Positions 34,960 through 45,603 of a DNA stretch of 64,000 nt are shown here, one piece after another (positions within the stretch are counted from its first letter, which is position 1; each line of letters opens with the position of its first letter). The notes under the pieces were generated by a model. It had not been told where the DNA came from and did no database searches. It saw nothing but the letters and a program-made list of their open reading frames with translations. The stretch covers positions 70,901,312 to 70,965,311 of the forward strand of contig CM057826.1 of NCBI GenBank assembly GCA_030068075.1, written 5' to 3'. A program made the position numbers and the translations under genes. Origin of the DNA: Paguma larvata (Eukaryota > Chordata > Mammalia > Carnivora > Viverridae).

Positions 34960-35345
34960 CTTAACAACAACTGCTTGATACTGGCAGCCACAACTGTCAG
35001 CCAGGCAACTGGCATCTTTGCCTACAGCCTTGTGGGAGTCTTCTGGAACTCCGGCACTTGATAGTGCTTGCCTAGGCAAGGACATACTGGTGCCAGTGGA
35101 AATCCTGGGCATTCTGGCATGGCAGATGCTCAACTACTACTCCAACAGAGCCCAAGGCTGTGGCTCCCAAAGCCCATAAATTGAGAAAGTCTTTTGCCAA
35201 GAGCCCTAGTGTTATGGCAGACAAGCTAGTCCTGATTATCAAGGGACATCCTTAAGGGAGTGTGTGCTGAAGCCTGGCAGGCAGCCACTTCAAGAGGTTT
35301 TTGAGACCTGGTTGTTGTATTATTCCAGAATTAAAGAAATACCCA
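34960..35345. other. GC-richer island of unknown origin
   Basis: This 385-bp patch is clearly richer in G and C than surrounding DNA. In one plus frame it encodes a lysine- and alanine-rich stretch (KAVAPKAHKLRKSFAKSP) before a stop, and other frames open and close around it. It could be a decayed retropseudogene, but no parent gene, poly-A tail or target duplication was recognised. Confidence 0.3.
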
Positions 35346-37069
35346 CATACTCACAGTTTGAAACCAATTTTATTAGTCATATACCCTTTCAAAATATGCC
35401 TTGTCACATTGGTTTAATGACACAAATACCTGAAGCTTAAAAATAGTTTGGTTTTTATAAGAGAGAAAGAGTGAAGGGAAAAAAAAAATAAAAGTAGCCC
35501 AGTTCTAAAATTCAGCTTCCTCTGAGAAATAAAGAGGTTTAAGAATAGAAGCAAAAATATAATCCCTATCTACAAAAATAGCAGAGATATACTGACACAT
35601 TATTGTGGCCTGAATCAGGGTTATATACCAGATACTTGGCTTCATGTTCCTTTTAAAAAGGCTTTCCTGTCCATTCTTATTAAGTTTGGATTGCTCCCAA
35701 GAGTTCCTTTGTGGCTAATTTAACATCTGTGAAGTCATGGTGATTCTAAGTATAAATTCATTGCCTACTGCATGGATAATTTTATTTTACTCTGAAGTTA
35801 TTGCAATAATTAGTGAAATTTCAAAAAAGTTCATATTGGTTTAAATCACCTTATTCATTTTTTCCATCAATTAATTAGAGAATAATTTTATGACTTAAAA
35901 AAATCCCTTTGATTTCATATATTAAAAACCCAGGTTGGAAAGAGAACTATTTAACCATATAAAAAACACCTAAAAGAATCCCTTGAAAAGAACAGAGTTC
36001 AAATTAAAACATATGAAATCAAGTTAAAACCTAATGCCTTCTTTTCAATCTTTGTTTTCACCTTTCACCTTATCAAATGTGTCTTTACTCTATCACATGC
36101 ACTATGTAAAACACCGTTGGGATGGATGCTACAAAAACTACCCTATTATTTGGATAAGCCTATCATGACACATGACTATATAGCAACATACACTGAATTA
36201 CAAAGACTAGTTTTTGTCTTTTTTTTCTTGTAGGTTACTTTAGATATGCAATATTTTGGACTCAGAGCAGAAATCAGCAAGAAAGTATCTGGTTATAGCC
36301 TATTAGAATAAAATAAAGTTGGAAAAAGCTAAACACAATAAATGTTAAAAATGCAAGTTATTCTTGTTTATGGAATTTTAAGTACATTCAAAGGATTTAA
36401 AAATATGTTATTATTAGAAGTAAACTAGGATTAATGATAAATATTTAATGCATATTTAATATGTTAAAGTCTTTAATTGGGGCTTATATTCATAAAATTA
36501 GAAACTGCAGATTAAAAATAAAATATGATAAGTGCTTAAGCATTGTGTATTATGGCACAACATATGCTTTTAAATTAAGCATACATATTTCTATGCATCT
36601 GGAGTTCAAGTACTATTATATCCTACGAGAGTTGTCCTTACTTGTAAGAAAAACAAAGAGAATCAAATGGATGCTATTTATAATTAATATTTATTTTGTG
36701 CCCACTTTGCATCCGATACTCTTTTTCCGTTAGGCCAAATAAAGCATCATCTAAACTGAAGTTATTAGATTATATCAATAATGAAACTGAATAATCAAGA
36801 CCGATAAAAAGCAGTAGGGATTGGTCAGGAGTTGTAAAACAGAGTGTGTCTTCATCTGAAAGGTTCAATCTTACAAAAAATTATAAATACTCTGTGAATT
36901 AAGACCAATATATTTCAAAGTCTACATGGTTAAAAAGATAGGAAAGAACTTCCCTTCAGCATTCAAAAGGAAATTACACAATTATTAATTCTTCATTAGG
37001 AAAGTAAAATACAAAGCATTTGCAAAATTTACAGTGAGACAAAGTAAAACAGGGCAAATAGATTAATTC
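35346..37069. other. Unassigned AT-rich DNA
   Basis: The stretch 35600-35880 is free of repeats and mixed in composition. A 90-codon plus frame (36461-36733) is AT-driven and unlike any protein I know. Confidence 0.45.
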
Positions 37070-37235
37070 ATTCTACATATTTATTCAAAATACCCTTGAA
37101 TGATTTCAGTGGTCTAGATATCGTGCAAGACATAGAACAGAAAAGACAGATTTGGTCCTTAACATTTTAAAGCCGATAATTAATAGACATGGATGCAAAA
37201 TAGTGGATAGCATGGTTAAGGAGAAAAGTAGGTTC
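37070..37235 (-). mobile_element. L2 LINE 3' relic, minus strand
   Basis: TATCGTGCAAGACATAGAAC followed by TTTGGTCCTTAACATTTTAA matches the reversed L2 3' end; strongly diverged. Confidence 0.45.
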
Positions 37236-37535
37236 AAATGACTCTCCATTCACGAGGGGTATCCATGGATCCACTATACATATAAGCACCAGTCGTTTCT
37301 ACCTGGGAAGTACCTCAGGAGAGGTTGGCAAATACGGTAAGGGTATTTAGATATTGTAATGGAGGGGATTCCCTGGCAGTTAGCAAGCTGGGGCCAGGGA
37401 AGCTTTGTATGCAATGTGTTGCTAAATTACACACATGGAGACTTTTCCATCCCAAAATACCAGTTGCAAGGGCACTGTTGTCTCTAACAGGACCTTGTTG
37501 TCTCTAATGGGAGCACCAGATCCAAATTTCAAATT
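37236..37535. other. Unassigned DNA
   Basis: Contains a short direct repeat, GTTGTCTCTAA, at 37476-37507. No gene evidence. Confidence 0.5.
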
Positions 37536-37754
37536 CTTTTTTTTTTTTTAATTTTTTAAATGTTTATTTATTTTTGAGAGACAGAGCGTGAGCAGGGGAA
37601 GGGCAGAGAGAGAGAGGTAGACGCAGAATCTGAAGCAGGCTCTAGGCTCCGAGACATCAGCACAGAGCCCAACGCAGGGCTCGAACTCACAGACCGCAAG
37701 ATCATGACCTGAGCCGAAGTCGGCCGCCTAACCGACTGAGCCACCCAGGGGCCT
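37536..37754 (-). mobile_element. CAN SINE, minus strand, well preserved
   Basis: Keeps several family CpGs (CAGAGCGTGAG, CGAAGTCGGCCGCC, CTAACCGACTGAGCCACCC), suggesting a young insertion. Flanking AGATCCAAATT words on both sides are the likely target duplication. Confidence 0.95.
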
Positions 37755-37756
37755 CA

Positions 37757-38399
37757 GATCCAAATTCTTTATTACAATTATCCCACTCCTTGACCACAAC
37801 TTATTTTTTAGATCATTTTAGTGCCCTGATTGTATCCAATCTTTAGCCACATCAGTATGTAACAATCCCACAATTTCTTCTTTGTGCAGCACCTCCTTCA
37901 CATTCTCATTTCTTTGTTACCTAGACTACTTTTCATTTCAATCCTTCCTTTACATGTACAGTTCACTCTCTAATTATACTATGCTTGAAAAGACAATTAT
38001 GGTTTACCCCAATTTTTCTCAGATTCCCTGCCTATGCCACATAGAAGAACATGAAATAAAATAACTTTTCACTTTATCTTATGCTTCCCAATCTCAAATT
38101 AGTCCTCAGTACTAGCTGGCAATACTAATAGAATTCCCTAGGAAATGCTCTGTTTAACCAAAACAGTTTTTGGTATATCTTCTGTCATTAAGCTTTCAGT
38201 ACCCAGTCTGGTTATACCGCTCAATAATGGTTACTTTGTTTCCTAATTATATTACAAAATGAAGGTGGTAAGAATATATTATCTACCTTAATTTTCCTAC
38301 CAATAGTGCCCATCTATGTCCCTCCTTATGCTGTATTTTCCTCTGGTTAAAATAGTCCTGTTTCTCTCCAAATCTGACCTATAACTTGTATCCTGGGTC
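37757..38399. other. Pyrimidine-rich DNA, possibly 5' L2
   Basis: The CT bias resembles the L2 that follows, but I could not match ordered words. Open frames here (60 codons) are compositional. Confidence 0.35.
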
Positions 38400-39840
38400 T
38401 CACTCCAATTAATCTGAACAGAAGGTTCTTTGTTCTCCTAATGTTCATCTTTTCTAATCTACCAAGATTCCCACTCTGACGAATTACTTCTACTAGCATA
38501 CATAGATAATGCAAGTGCTCTCCCAGCTGCTACTTCACTTATCTGTAGCTCTTTGCTAAAGGGATATATAATACTTAATATCTTCTCAGTCTTACCTCCC
38601 ATTTTCTCTTGATCACTTTCCAATTAGGTATTTTTTAAGGAGTCTTTTAAAAAGCACTCTGCAAGGTCACCAATATTCACTTTGGCAAATATAATAATTT
38701 CTTGTCCTCATTTAAAATTTTCAGCAGTGTGTCATATTTTATCTCCTTCCATCTTAAAACTTGTCTCTTATATATCTTATAGCATACCGCAATCTGGGTT
38801 TCTCTCCCATCTCACCAGTCCTTCCAACACTCCTCAGCCAGCTTTTACTTTCTTCAGTATTTTAAATATCTGATTGGTTTGTAATGGATTGGTCAAGCCT
38901 AGTAGGTAGAGAGCTGGAGTTTGAATACAGGTTTTTCTGATTCCAACGCTACTATGGCATCCTACTTTTCCAATGGCTTTGCATGATTCATTCTGATTCT
39001 TAGGACTAACTAGAGCAGAGAAACTCTAGGTCTGTAGGACTTTATATATTGTTCTAGAATTCTAGGTCTAGGTGTGTTAAGAATGACCTAGGTTATAATG
39101 AATAACCCAGGACTCAGTCTTTGGTCATCTTCTCTTGTTTATCTATTCGCCCTGCTTGGCTAATTCTACCCAGTCCCATTTCCTTAGTTTCTATATGCTG
39201 ATAACTCTTAAATTAATAACTTCAGACCAGAATTCTCCCCTGAACTCTAAGCACAGATATCCAACTTCTACTCAAAGTCCTCCTGTATGACAGTTAGGTG
39301 TCTCAAAGTTAGTGTCAAATAATGTGATTCCTCCCTTCAATCTCACCTCCCACACTTGTTCCTCTTTAAGTCTATTCATTTCATATAATAATTTTACCAT
39401 TTACCTAACTGCTCGATTCCAAACCCAAGAATTTAGTTAGCCTTGAATTCTCTTGCTTTCCATATTCAACTCACCAGAGAGCCTTGCCGCTTCTACTTTC
39501 GTTATCTCTCCGTCTGCTAAGCTTTGGTTCTCACCTCTCCTATTTGCCATTCAGATCATTTTAAGTATGTCAAACACAAACTATTGAAATCTATCCTCAG
39601 AAGTCATCATTTAAAATGTCCACTCACTATCCTTCCAATCTAATGTATTCCTTACTGCAAGCACTCTCTAATTGTCTTCTAATATTTAACAGAATTTGAA
39701 ATTATCTTAATCATTTTTTTTAGTTTACTTGTTTATCTTCATCTTCTTAAATTTAAGATCCATTAAAAAATATCAAAGATCTTATCTTCTGTGTCAATAA
39801 TACACTCAAAGTGATAATAACAACACTTGGGATGAATGAG
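38400..39840 (+). mobile_element. L2 LINE relic, ORF2 3' region to 3' end
   Basis: Ordered L2 words: CTGCAAGGTCACCAATATTC, AGGACTCAGTCTTTGGTCAT, TATATGCTGATAACTCTTAA, CCCCTGAACTCTAAGCACAG, ATATCCAACTTCTACTC, and a 3' end with AAATTTAAGATCCATTAAAA. These encode pieces of the L2 reverse transcriptase but are full of stops. It is interrupted at 38889-39073 by an inverted copy of the 34.4-kb segment, which is therefore younger than the L2. Confidence 0.75.
38889..39073 (-). repeat. Segmental repeat, copy B (inverted)
   Basis: Reverse complement of 34391-34574. It sits inside L2 words that resume on both sides. It carries only the first 75 bp of the MIR found complete at copy A. No poly-A tail or clear target duplication is seen at its edges (GGTCAAGCCTAGTAGG on the left, TCTAGGTCTAGGTGTG on the right). 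Confidence 0.9.
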
Positions 39841-39967
39841 TAAAGGTCTGTAAAATAAAATAATGGTTCGGTTTGTAAAAACATTCTTGTTTGAATCAGA
39901 GATTTTAGCCATTATCAAGCGTTATCAATATTTTTGAGGACATTAGCTATAAAGATACTCAGTCAAG

Positions 39968-40160
39968 GAGTGCCAGGGTGGCTCAGTCTCTTAAGCGTCC
40001 AAATTTGGCTCAGGTCACGATCTCACAGTTTGTGAGTTTGAGCCTGTGTGCTGACAGCTCAGAGCCGGGAGCCTGCTTCAGATTCTGTGTCTCCCTCTCT
40101 CTCTGCTCCTCCCTCCCCACCCCCTCTCAAAATTAAATTAACATTAAAAAATAATTTAAA
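39968..40160 (+). mobile_element. CAN SINE
   Basis: The head is AGGAGTGCCAGGGTGGCTCAG. The body contains GTGCTGACAGCTCAGAGCCG and the tail is AAATTAACATTAAAAAATAA. A short gap in the B-box region removes part of the body. Confidence 0.93.
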
Positions 40161-40163
40161 AAG

Positions 40164-40320
40164 TGAGGCATGTGGATGGTTCAGTCAGTAGAATGTCTCA
40201 CTTCGGCTCAGGCCATGATCTAAGTTTGTGAGTTTGAGCCCTGCGTCCGGCTCTGTGCTGACAGCTCAGAGCCTGGAGCCTGCTTCAGATTCTGTATCTT
40301 CTTTTATCTCTGTTCCTTTG
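40164..40320 (+). mobile_element. CAN SINE, 3'-truncated, in tandem with the previous one
   Basis: Starts GAGGCATGTGGATGGTTCAG only a few bases after the tail of the preceding copy and stops after CAGATTCTGTATCTTC without an A-rich tail. It continues into old LINE-1 DNA. The missing tail suggests a deletion or that the pair inserted as one unit. Confidence 0.88.
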
Positions 40321-40563
40321 TTTCTATTCCTGTTTATGTCTGTTTTTGGAAGTTGTGTTTAAGAATTTTCCACTTCATCTAAATTCTAGTTAATTAGTAT
40401 AACTTTTTTCCTAATATCTATTTTTCTACAGGGTCTAGAGTGATATCTTCCATATCATTCTAGTGGTTTATCGGTTATATTCATTAAAAAAAAGTTTTAG
40501 ACATTGTTGACTTTCTACATTGTGCATTTATTTTCTGTTTTATTTATTTTCACACTTATTTTT

Positions 40564-40780
40564 TTATAACTTTTTTTAATGTTTATTTATTTTTGAGAGA
40601 CACAGAGACAGAGTATGAGCAGGGGAAGGGCACAGAGAGAAGGAGGTACAGAATCTGAAGCAGGCTCCAGGCTCCGAGCCATCAGCACAGAACCCGGTGC
40701 GGAGCTCGAACTCACAGACCGTGAGATCATGACCTGAGTGGAAGTTGGCCGCTCAACCAACTGAGCCACCCAGGTGCCCC
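40564..40780 (-). mobile_element. CAN SINE, minus strand, well preserved
   Basis: Flanked by TCACACTTATTTTT on both sides (40550-40563, 40781-40794). The body keeps GGTGCGGAGCTCGAACTCAC and the head CCACCCAGGTGCCCC. It is inserted in the old LINE-1. Confidence 0.97.
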
Positions 40781-41599
40781 TCACACTTATTTTTAATGTT
40801 TCCTCTATTTGTGGGAAAGAGACCAAGATGACTGATTTTCTTCTATCTTGACTTCTTTTGGATTATTATTTCTTGTTCACCTTTCTCATTTATCAGATCT
40901 TACAGTTTATTATTCTTTCAATTGTCAGCCAAGAGGTTACAACCTATATCCTTGACATACTCTCAGCTATTCTAACTAGAACTTTTACCATTTCTAAAAT
41001 AATGCACACACCTTAGAGCTTTTCACATCTATTTAGCATTTAATTGTTATGTTTTGATTTTGCAGGAACCGGATTGAGTTGATTGGACATACATTACAAC
41101 TTTCACAAAATGTTACTACATCTTTCATTCTGCCAATATTTTTGTTTGACTAACTTTCCTATTTACCATTTACAAGGGTATTTACCTCATTCTGCATTTT
41201 CATGCTTCTTTCTAGGATTATCTTCCTTCTTTCTGACGTATATTGTTGAGTATTTCTTTTAGTACTAGTTGGTTATGATAAATGCTCCCAGGTTTTGCTT
41301 GTGAGAAAAATGTTTCTCTTTTAGCTCAATTTTGAGAGAATTTTGCATTCAACAAAAGGATTCCAACCTAGTGGTCACCTTCTTTTACAACTCTGAAAGT
41401 ATTTCACTTCCTTCTACTTTTATTTTGTGGAAAAGTTACCTAACCAATTTCTTCTATTGCATTTTTAATTTGTGTTTTTTCTTTGGTGGTTTTTATGATT
41501 TCTTCTTTATCTTAAGTTTTAAACCATTTCATTATTATGTACCTAGTTTTCTTCCCTCTTTATTTATATTTACCAAGAATGCTTCCCACACAAGTGTGG

Positions 41600-41600
<1 letters not shown>

Positions 41601-41635
<35 letters not shown>
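41601..41635. repeat. (GT)n microsatellite
   Basis: About 17 uninterrupted GT units. Confidence 0.97.
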
Positions 41636-41638
<3 letters not shown>

Positions 41639-41951
41639 CTTCTGTTCATACATTCTATATATTTTTGTGTATGTTCTTTTTCTGATTTCTATACCCCCCC
41701 AACTTCCTTGCTCTTGTCTAGATAACTTTTACTGACATATGTTCTGGTTGCTAATCATGTCTTTCCCTCTGTCTCTTCTGTTGTAAAGCCCCTATATTAC
41801 TCACTGAATCTCAATATTTCATTTTCTCAGTTGCTTACAAAGTATTTCATCTTGTAACACATTTTCTTAAATATATTCAAAGTCTTTATTTCTGTGACAT
41901 TATTGTATCATGCACGCATATGTAATTTCCTATATATTCCCTCTTTTATTA

Positions 41952-42075
41952 TTTTTTCAAGTTTTTATTAAATTCCAGTTAACACATTTTATAATATTAG
42001 TTTCAGGTGTAGAATTTAGTGATTCATCACTTTCATACAATACCCAGTCCTCTTTTGTTATTTTCAGTTATATCT
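41952..42075 (-). mobile_element. Carnivore LINE-1 3' end, minus strand
   Basis: Reads TTTTTATTAAATTCCAGTTA, then AATATTAGTTTCAGGTGTAG and TAGTGATTCATCACTTTCAT, the reversed 3' terminus of carnivore LINE-1. Only about 125 bp is present, a severe 5' truncation. Confidence 0.7.
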
Positions 42076-42395
42076 TTCTGCTTCTTATCACGCCTGATAA
42101 TTCTGTCTGAATGTTAGACACTGTGTATACAATATTGTAGAGGTTCTAAATTATGATATTCTCTTCCAGAAAGGTATTGATTTATTCTATTAGGAATTTA
42201 GAAGACAAAAAGACATTATGATTACTATCATCCAGTTTCGTACCTAGTGTCGAGGTTTAACAGTACTTTCAAGGTTATGGGCAATAAAGGCAATCAAGAG
42301 GTTCAGGGATATTGAGGGTAACTCCCCAGATTTGTCATCCCTGCATTGGCAATGCACTCTCCACTTAAATACAATTTTTAAAACATTATTGTCCT

Positions 42396-42603
42396 GGGGT
42401 GCCTGGGTGACTCAGTCAGTTGAGTGTTTGACTCTTGAGTTCTGCTCAAGTCATGATCTCAGTTTGTGAGATTGAGACCTGCGTCTGGCTCTGTGCTGAC
42501 AGGAAAGAGCTTGCTTGGGATTCTCTCTCTGCCCCTCTTTTTGCCCCTCCCCCACTCATGCTCTCTTTCTCTCAAAATAAAGAAATAAACATGAAGAAAA
42601 AAT
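42396..42603 (+). mobile_element. CAN SINE
   Basis: The head is GGGGTGCCTGGGTGACTCAG and the tail AATAAAGAAATAAACATGAA. Probable duplication: CATTATTGTCCT on the left, CATATTGTCCT on the right. Confidence 0.94.
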
Positions 42604-42619
42604 GTTACATATTGTCCTT

Positions 42620-42745
42620 CCAATGGTAGCTTACCTACACTTGTGGTGAGGTTAGCATAACATATGGAGTTGTCAATCACTATGCTGCACACCTGAAACT
42701 AATGTAACATTGTGTTGTCAATTATAAAGAAAATAAATAATTGCC
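42620..42745 (+). mobile_element. Carnivore LINE-1 3' end, plus strand
   Basis: CTGCACACCTGAAACTAATG and TAACATTGTGTTGTCAATTA are the plus-strand form of the LINE-1 3' terminus, ending in AAAGAAAATAAATAA. Severely 5'-truncated. Confidence 0.7.
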
Positions 42746-44178
42746 CTATTTCAAAGAGGCTTTTTTGAACCCTCTACCTGGAAAAGGACTTCTCATGAAT
42801 AACAGTTTCTCATCACAGCACTTAGTACTGTAAGTTAATAAATATTTCCATAATGATTTGTCTCTTCTGTGAGACCCCAAGCATCTTTTGTGGCATGCAT
42901 GATTCATTCCCTCCTTAAAGAAAAATTCTACATCTTAGATTAATTTATATGTAAAACCCATTTGTAAGTAGGATATTTAATTATATTAGCATTTAGAATA
43001 TAGATATCCAACTACTGGTCTGTATGTCAGCACCAATTAAGACTTTTCCAAGGACTGGGTATTACTTTGAAGAGAGAGAAGATGGACAGACATTGGCAGT
43101 AAAAATTATTCTGAATAGAAATTTCTCTAGTGAGCATAAGGCCAAGGATATAAAAGAGTATTTAAATGCATGTTGTCTTCACAAAGCTGAAATGTGGGCA
43201 GACAGCTTATTGCTGTTTTAATGGCACCTTGCAGAGATGAAATTAACATTTGATTTACATGAGTGTCCTTGGGCAGAGGCAATTGTGACTACTCATATCC
43301 ACTGATAGGAGCTGAATTAGTTTTAACCTCTCGAAGAAATAATCTAGAAGTCATAATGAAAAGCTAAATGCAGATGTCCACTTAATACACAGTGGTACTT
43401 CAAGCAGTAAGAAAGAGATTGCAGCATAATAGTGTTTTATACCTATTAAATAGATGTCCTTTAAGGAGTCAAATAAATTTATAACATTTTCAAATGTGAT
43501 AAACTAGTCAGAGAATGTGACTTTATAATGAAAATAATCTATAACTTAGTAATCATGAGACTATACAGTTAGAAAATTCTAGGGTCACAACTCACATGTT
43601 TTATAGGTCATCAAAGTTCTAAATATGAAGTAGCCAACATGACATTTTAAAAATGGATAAGGAATGTGATTAACTGGAGAGTACAAACCTTGCATAAAGG
43701 CAATCAAATTCACGGTTTTACATTATTCTTCTGGCCAAAAAAAAATATGTACAGAGATTAACTGACCCACAGGATATTGCTTTTTCATCTATCATCCTAG
43801 TTCAACCTCTTTACTTTATGTATGAATCATGCAGTTTTTAGGTAGGCAGGTGACTCTTCCAAGACCACATAAGAGATTACTAGCACACATGAGTACTGTT
43901 ATTCAAATTATATTATTAAGTTATTGAACTCCTCTAGGAGTCCAACATATTATAAATTCCTGTGTTGCATGGTCTCATCACAAAGTAGAATGTATATGGA
44001 AATTATTATTTTCCATATATATAAATAGAAACATTAATGCTCTTAAATCAGTTAATTACTGGTATATCCCAGCATATACATACATATATTGATGTATAAA
44101 GAATAACAGCAATAATTAATTGAGCATCAAGTTCCATGTGGATTATACTATCAATAATAACAAAGTTCTCAGAAAACC
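42746..44178. other. Unassigned DNA including a candidate conserved element
   Basis: The stretch 43020-43520 is free of repeats, has balanced mixed words, and contains repeated short TAAT and ATTA cores plus GCTGTTTTAATGGC-like words. This texture is typical of conserved non-coding DNA. The part 43700-43960 faintly resembles a MIR. No gene evidence. Confidence 0.35.
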
Positions 44179-44636
44179 TGAGTTCAGTGCATGTCCCCCC
44201 AAAATTTATGTCCACCCAAAAACTAAGAATGCGGATCTTATTTAGAAATAAGATCTTTGCAGATGCAGTCAGCTAAGATGAAGTTATACTGGATTAGGGC
44301 AGGCACTAAATCCAAGGACGAGCATCCTTATGAGAAGAGGACAGACACTTGGAGACACACAGAGAGAAGACTACACGATAAGGGAGGCAGAGATGGGGGT
44401 GAGGAAGCTTTAAGGCAAGGAATGTCAAGGATTACAAGTAACCACCAGCAGTTACTTGTAATTTCTTTAGACAGACTCATGGAACAGATTCTCACTCAGA
44501 GCCTTCAGAAAGAATAAATCCTGTTAACATGATTTCAGATTTCTCCCCTTTTGAAAACTGTAATAGAAAAAATTTCTTCTTTCTAAACCATCAGTTTGCC
44601 ATACTTTGTTATAGCAGCCCAGGGAAACTTACTACA
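44179..44636 (+). mobile_element. MLT1-type (MaLR) solo LTR
   Basis: Ordered words: GCATGTCCCCCCAAAATTTA, GGATCTTATTTAGAAATAAG, CTGGATTAGGGCAGGCACTA, ATCCTTATGAGAAGAGGACA, and a 3' end with TTTGTTATAGCAGCCCAGGG then AAACTTACTACA. It is nearly full length. Open frames inside it are not MaLR genes. Confidence 0.85.
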
Positions 44637-45060
44637 CTCAGGAAAAACATGTCTTATCTTACTAATAGAAATATTGAAAATAGAAAATGTTACAGCAGTT
44701 TTATCACCTAATTCAGGACTCTCAGGAATACATGCCAGAATAATGTGGTGTTATGTATGTAAAGACCACAAATTAATTTGTTTAACATATTAATGCTATG
44801 CTCTATGCTAAAAGAGATATGTTTATATTGATTTCAAAGTCGTCTTCATCAATTTTAAGGTGTATAGCTTAAATACTATTTCAAGAAGGATACTGTTCAC
44901 TCAGATAAAATAAATATTTGATTAGAAGCATCTTAAAAATCATCATAGCCTACAATTATGCTCCACTAGTGCACAAGTGCTAATACATCAGCAAAAACAG
45001 AACCACAGATTTCCAAGGTATTTCCACAGGTATTTTCAAACCTCAAGGAGTTGGTCTAGT
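44637..45060. other. Unassigned DNA
   Basis: Nothing recognised. Confidence 0.5.
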
Positions 45061-45070
45061 AAAAAAAAAT

Positions 45071-45106
<36 letters not shown>

Positions 45107-45272
45107 GAGAGAGAGAGAGAAAGGAAGGGGCAAAGAGGGAAAGAGAGAGAAGCCCAAGCAGGCTCCACACCATCAGCATGGAGCCTCATCTGAGGCTCCA
45201 ACACATGAACTGTGAGATGACGACCTGAGCTGAAGTCCTATGCTTAAATGACTGAGCCACCCAGGTGGCCCC
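45061..45272 (-). mobile_element. CAN SINE, minus strand, with GA-expanded tract
   Basis: A long GAGAGA run (45073-45122) joins the tail to the body. The head side reads GACTGAGCCACCCAGGTGGC. The GA run is likely slippage of the family CT-rich tract. Confidence 0.92.
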
Positions 45273-45603
45273 CAAAACTAAAGTTATAATGTGACAGCTA
45301 ATATAAAGTCTCCATCTAATCAAGTGGTAGGATCTTTGATTGTTTAAACTAAGGCATCCAAGTTCTAGGCCAGCTGGCATTCTTCCTGTGTACATTTCAC
45401 CTGAAAATAATGATATCTCAAAGGAGAAACTAAAGTGATCCAGGGAAGGAAAATGGGTGTTAAAATTATGTTTCACATTTTCAGTGAAAGAGAAAAGGAA
45501 AATAGCTAAATAGATATGATGTGAATATATGCTGATATTGACTATAACAAAGGAAGCCTGACAGATGATCTTACTGAATCCTTCAATTAAAAAGGGAAAT
45601 ACT

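Larger units (their letters stand above)
40331..41900 (-). mobile_element. Ancient LINE-1 (L1M-type), minus strand
   Basis: Reversed LINE-1 words in order include GAATTTTCCACTTCATCTAA, CTACAGGGTCTAGAGTGATA, TTTCTTTTAGTACTAGTTGG and TTCTTTATCTTAAGTTTT. They run from the ORF2 region at the left toward the 5' region at the right. The element is interrupted by a SINE (40564-40780) and a GT array. Antisense open frames here (for example 117 codons at 41332-41685) are compositional. Confidence 0.65.

Noticed and set aside
44257..44517. 86-codon charged frame that looks protein-like
   Set aside because: It lies wholly within an MLT1 LTR; such LTRs carry no gene there.
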